Positions 30,685-31,895 of a DNA stretch of 31,895 nt are shown piece by piece (position 1 is the first letter of the stretch; the number at the start of each line of letters is the position of its first letter). The notes under the pieces are model-generated. The model was not told the DNA's origin and made no database searches. It saw only the letters and a program-made list of their open reading frames with translations. The translations under genes were made by a program, and so were the position numbers. The DNA comes from an uncultured Eubacteriales bacterium (lineage in GTDB: Bacteria; Bacillota; Clostridia; Oscillospirales; CAG-272): NCBI GenBank assembly GCA_934393265.1, contig CAKRQL010000012.1, positions 1 through 31,895 on the forward strand, in the 5' to 3' direction.

Positions 30685-31488
30685 TTATCCTGCTTTTCCG
30701 CAGACCGCAAGGTCGTCGTACTCAAACTCAAAGGTTATATCCGGCTCGTCCGCCGCAATCCTTTCGTCATACTCGGCGTCGACGCGGTCCCAGAGCTCCG
30801 CATTACGTTCGAGAACCGAGTCAAGCTTTTCATAGAGAGCGTCGAGCTCGTCATAAAGCTGATCTGCGTTCTCATCGGTTATGCGATAGTAAAGCTCGTC
30901 AATCTGCGCCTCCAGCGATTCAAGCTCGGCGAGGTCATGAAGCAGAGCCTCTTTTTCCTTTTCTGTCAGCGAGCTCATGCCCTTGATTGACTCCACGTAG
31001 GATTCCTCAGCCGGGCAGGTGTCATCAAAATCCGATTCGTTAAGCTCAAGCGTCATATCCGGCTCGTCTGCCGCAATTCTTTCGTCATACTCATCATTGA
31101 CCCGATCCCAAAGCTCTGCGTTTCTTTCAAGGACCTCCGTGAGCTTTTTACCTACGGCGTCGAGTTCGTCGCAGAGCTGATCCGCATTCTCGTCGGTCAT
31201 GCGTGCGTAGATTCCGTTGATCTCATCCTCATATTTTTCGATCTCGGCGAGATCTGCAAGCAGAGAGGACTTCTCCTGCTCGGTCAGAGATTCAAGACCC
31301 TTGACGAACCCGCCGAGCGGCTGTACGGCACAGTCTCCGGAGGCCTCGCAGACGGGTGCGTCGGGCTTAGTAGCCGGCTTGTCCGGCTTCGTCCCGTTCG
31401 CCGAAATCGCCGCCGCAGATACCGTGACTATGCTGAGCGCAAGTACGAGAGCGAAGACGATAGTAAGAATTGTTCTTTTGTTTTTCAT
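30685..31488 (-). CDS. Secreted protein of two duplicated helical repeats
   Basis: This 267-residue protein is not assigned to a family. A signal peptide is clear (residues 1-27: KNKR, hydrophobic core, then VSAAA). A Pro/Lys/Thr linker (about 32-45) follows. Two repeats about 95 residues long lie 106 residues apart (about 57-150 and 163-256). Each contains SLTEQEK or SLTEKEK, a long acidic coiled-coil-like helix, DENADQL, LERNAELWDRV and YDERIAADEPD. The last segments are nearly identical between repeats, so duplication is recent. There are no membrane anchor, lipobox or sortase motif; four Cys occur in the linkers. The LTxxE/K start of each helix recalls the LTxxQ motif of CpxP/Spy, but this is a weak likeness. 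It is first gene of the two-component operon. Confidence 0.8.
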   Translation of the reverse strand: MKNKRTILTIVFALVLALSIVTVSAAAISANGTKPDKPATKPDAPVCEASGDCAVQPLGGFVKGLESLTEQEKSSLLADLAEIEKYEDEINGIYARMTDENADQLCDELDAVGKKLTEVLERNAELWDRVNDEYDERIAADEPDMTLELNESDFDDTCPAEESYVESIKGMSSLTEKEKEALLHDLAELESLEAQIDELYYRITDENADQLYDELDALYEKLDSVLERNAELWDRVDAEYDERIAADEPDITFEFEYDDLAVCGKAG

Positions 31489-31510
31489 AGCAAATGCTCC
31501 TTTGTTTTAA

Positions 31511-31542
31511 TTTGCGGTTTCACTTTCCGCAAAATAAGTATA
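31511..31542 (-). promoter_or_regulatory. Tentative promoter -10 and inverted repeat before the secreted-protein gene
   Basis: On minus, TATACT (31537-31542) is a good -10; the -35 at 17 nt (GTGAAT, 31560-31565) is poor, suggesting activator dependence. Downstream lies a perfect inverted repeat, TTTGCGG (31511-31517) with CCGCAAA (31527-31533), probably in the 5' untranslated region. Confidence 0.4.
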
Positions 31543-31689
31543 TCAGAACGGAGCATACTATTCACCGAAAAAACGCCTGAATTCTGTCACAAAGCTGTAA
31601 GAATCAAAGGGCGGTAAACGGATGTGAGCCCGGCTTTTTCGTCCCGCGGGCTTCGGGCGCGGGCTCTCTGCATTGACGGCTTTGTAGTG

Positions 31690-31728
31690 AAAAGGACAGG
31701 GGGTGAATATGACGCCCCCTGTCCTTTT
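31690..31728. terminator. Terminator of the gene entering from the right edge
   Basis: AAAAGGACAGGGGG (31690-31703) and CCCCCTGTCCTTTT (31715-31728) form a perfect 14-bp stem with T-runs at both ends. The remaining bases of 31543-31770 hold a GC-rich imperfect hairpin near 31627-31661 and no gene that I can support. Confidence 0.8.
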
Positions 31729-31770
31729 GTATCGCGCCACCAAAAAAGATATCGCTCTTTCAGAGAAAAA

Positions 31771-31895
31771 TTAATCGCAAACTGACAGTTTGTTGCCTTC
31801 GAACTGTTCTATTAACCATTTATCATAGTCTTCGGGGATTTGAGGTTCCTGCAACAGCAATTCAAAAACAGCAACCGATGTAGGGCAATTACCGC
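31771..31895 (-). CDS. C-terminal end of an unrecognised protein (partial)
   Basis: On minus, an open frame enters from the right edge and ends at TAA (31771-31773). The last 41 residues start GNCPTSVAVFELLLQEPQ and end with FEGNKLSVCD. The mixed hydrophobic/acidic composition and a terminator just after the stop support a real gene. I do not recognise the family; the start and most of the protein are outside the window. Confidence 0.5.
   Translation of the reverse strand, partial: GNCPTSVAVFELLLQEPQIPEDYDKWLIEQFEGNKLSVCD

Overview
The window looks like chromosomal DNA from a GC-rich member of the Clostridia, probably an uncultured gut lineage. This is inferred from the gene set and not from a marker phylogeny. 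The clues are a single-domain HPr, the uvrC-rsmD-coaD and tadA-rimM-trmD groups, MntP, a GerA/SpoVAF-family spore protein (so probably an endospore former), lipoboxes, strong AGGAGG-type ribosome binding sites, and near-consensus -35/-10 promoters with 17-nt spacers. No rRNA, tRNA, CRISPR array or insertion sequence was found.

Layout. 1-592 (minus): 5' part of a lipoprotein resembling extracellular solute-binding proteins, running off the left edge. 1032-2375: secG, a structured RNA ending in a terminator, and a CPBP-family membrane protease. 2423-6044: tadA, rimM, trmD and an O-antigen-ligase-like membrane protein, the last three junctions overlapping. After these come four tandem 19-nt repeats. 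6318-6599: HPr. 6761-9806: uvrC-rsmD-coaD with 1-nt overlaps. 9955-13365: pheS-pheT from a near-perfect promoter. 13538-14842 (minus): processive family 2 glycosyltransferase. 15101-15679: mntP.

15779-22535 is a carbohydrate cluster: a GH20-like hydrolase (minus), a GH78 alpha-L-rhamnosidase followed by an FAD oxidoreductase (plus), and a second rhamnosidase-like protein (minus). No enzyme in it has a visible signal peptide and no transporter is encoded here. The enzymes probably act in the cytoplasm on imported plant-type oligosaccharides or glycosides. An AGE-family sugar epimerase lies further right (26606).

Then follow a small HEPN-like protein with a C-terminal membrane anchor, a PHP phosphoesterase, lgt, and an isolated SpoVAF/GerA-type gene with a sigma-G-like promoter. 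From about 27.8 kb codon use changes: Ile ATA, dominant to the left, becomes rare. This segment holds a broken AraC-family regulator, a two-component system (OmpR-type regulator and kinase) whose operon begins with a secreted, internally duplicated helical protein, and the end of an unrecognised gene at the right edge.

The most interesting items are the secreted-protein/two-component operon (a possible Gram-positive counterpart of CpxP/Spy-type signalling), the attenuator-like RNA after secG, the divergent promoter region of the rhamnosidase cluster, the tail-anchored HEPN-like protein, and the stop-codon-containing 19-nt repeats.
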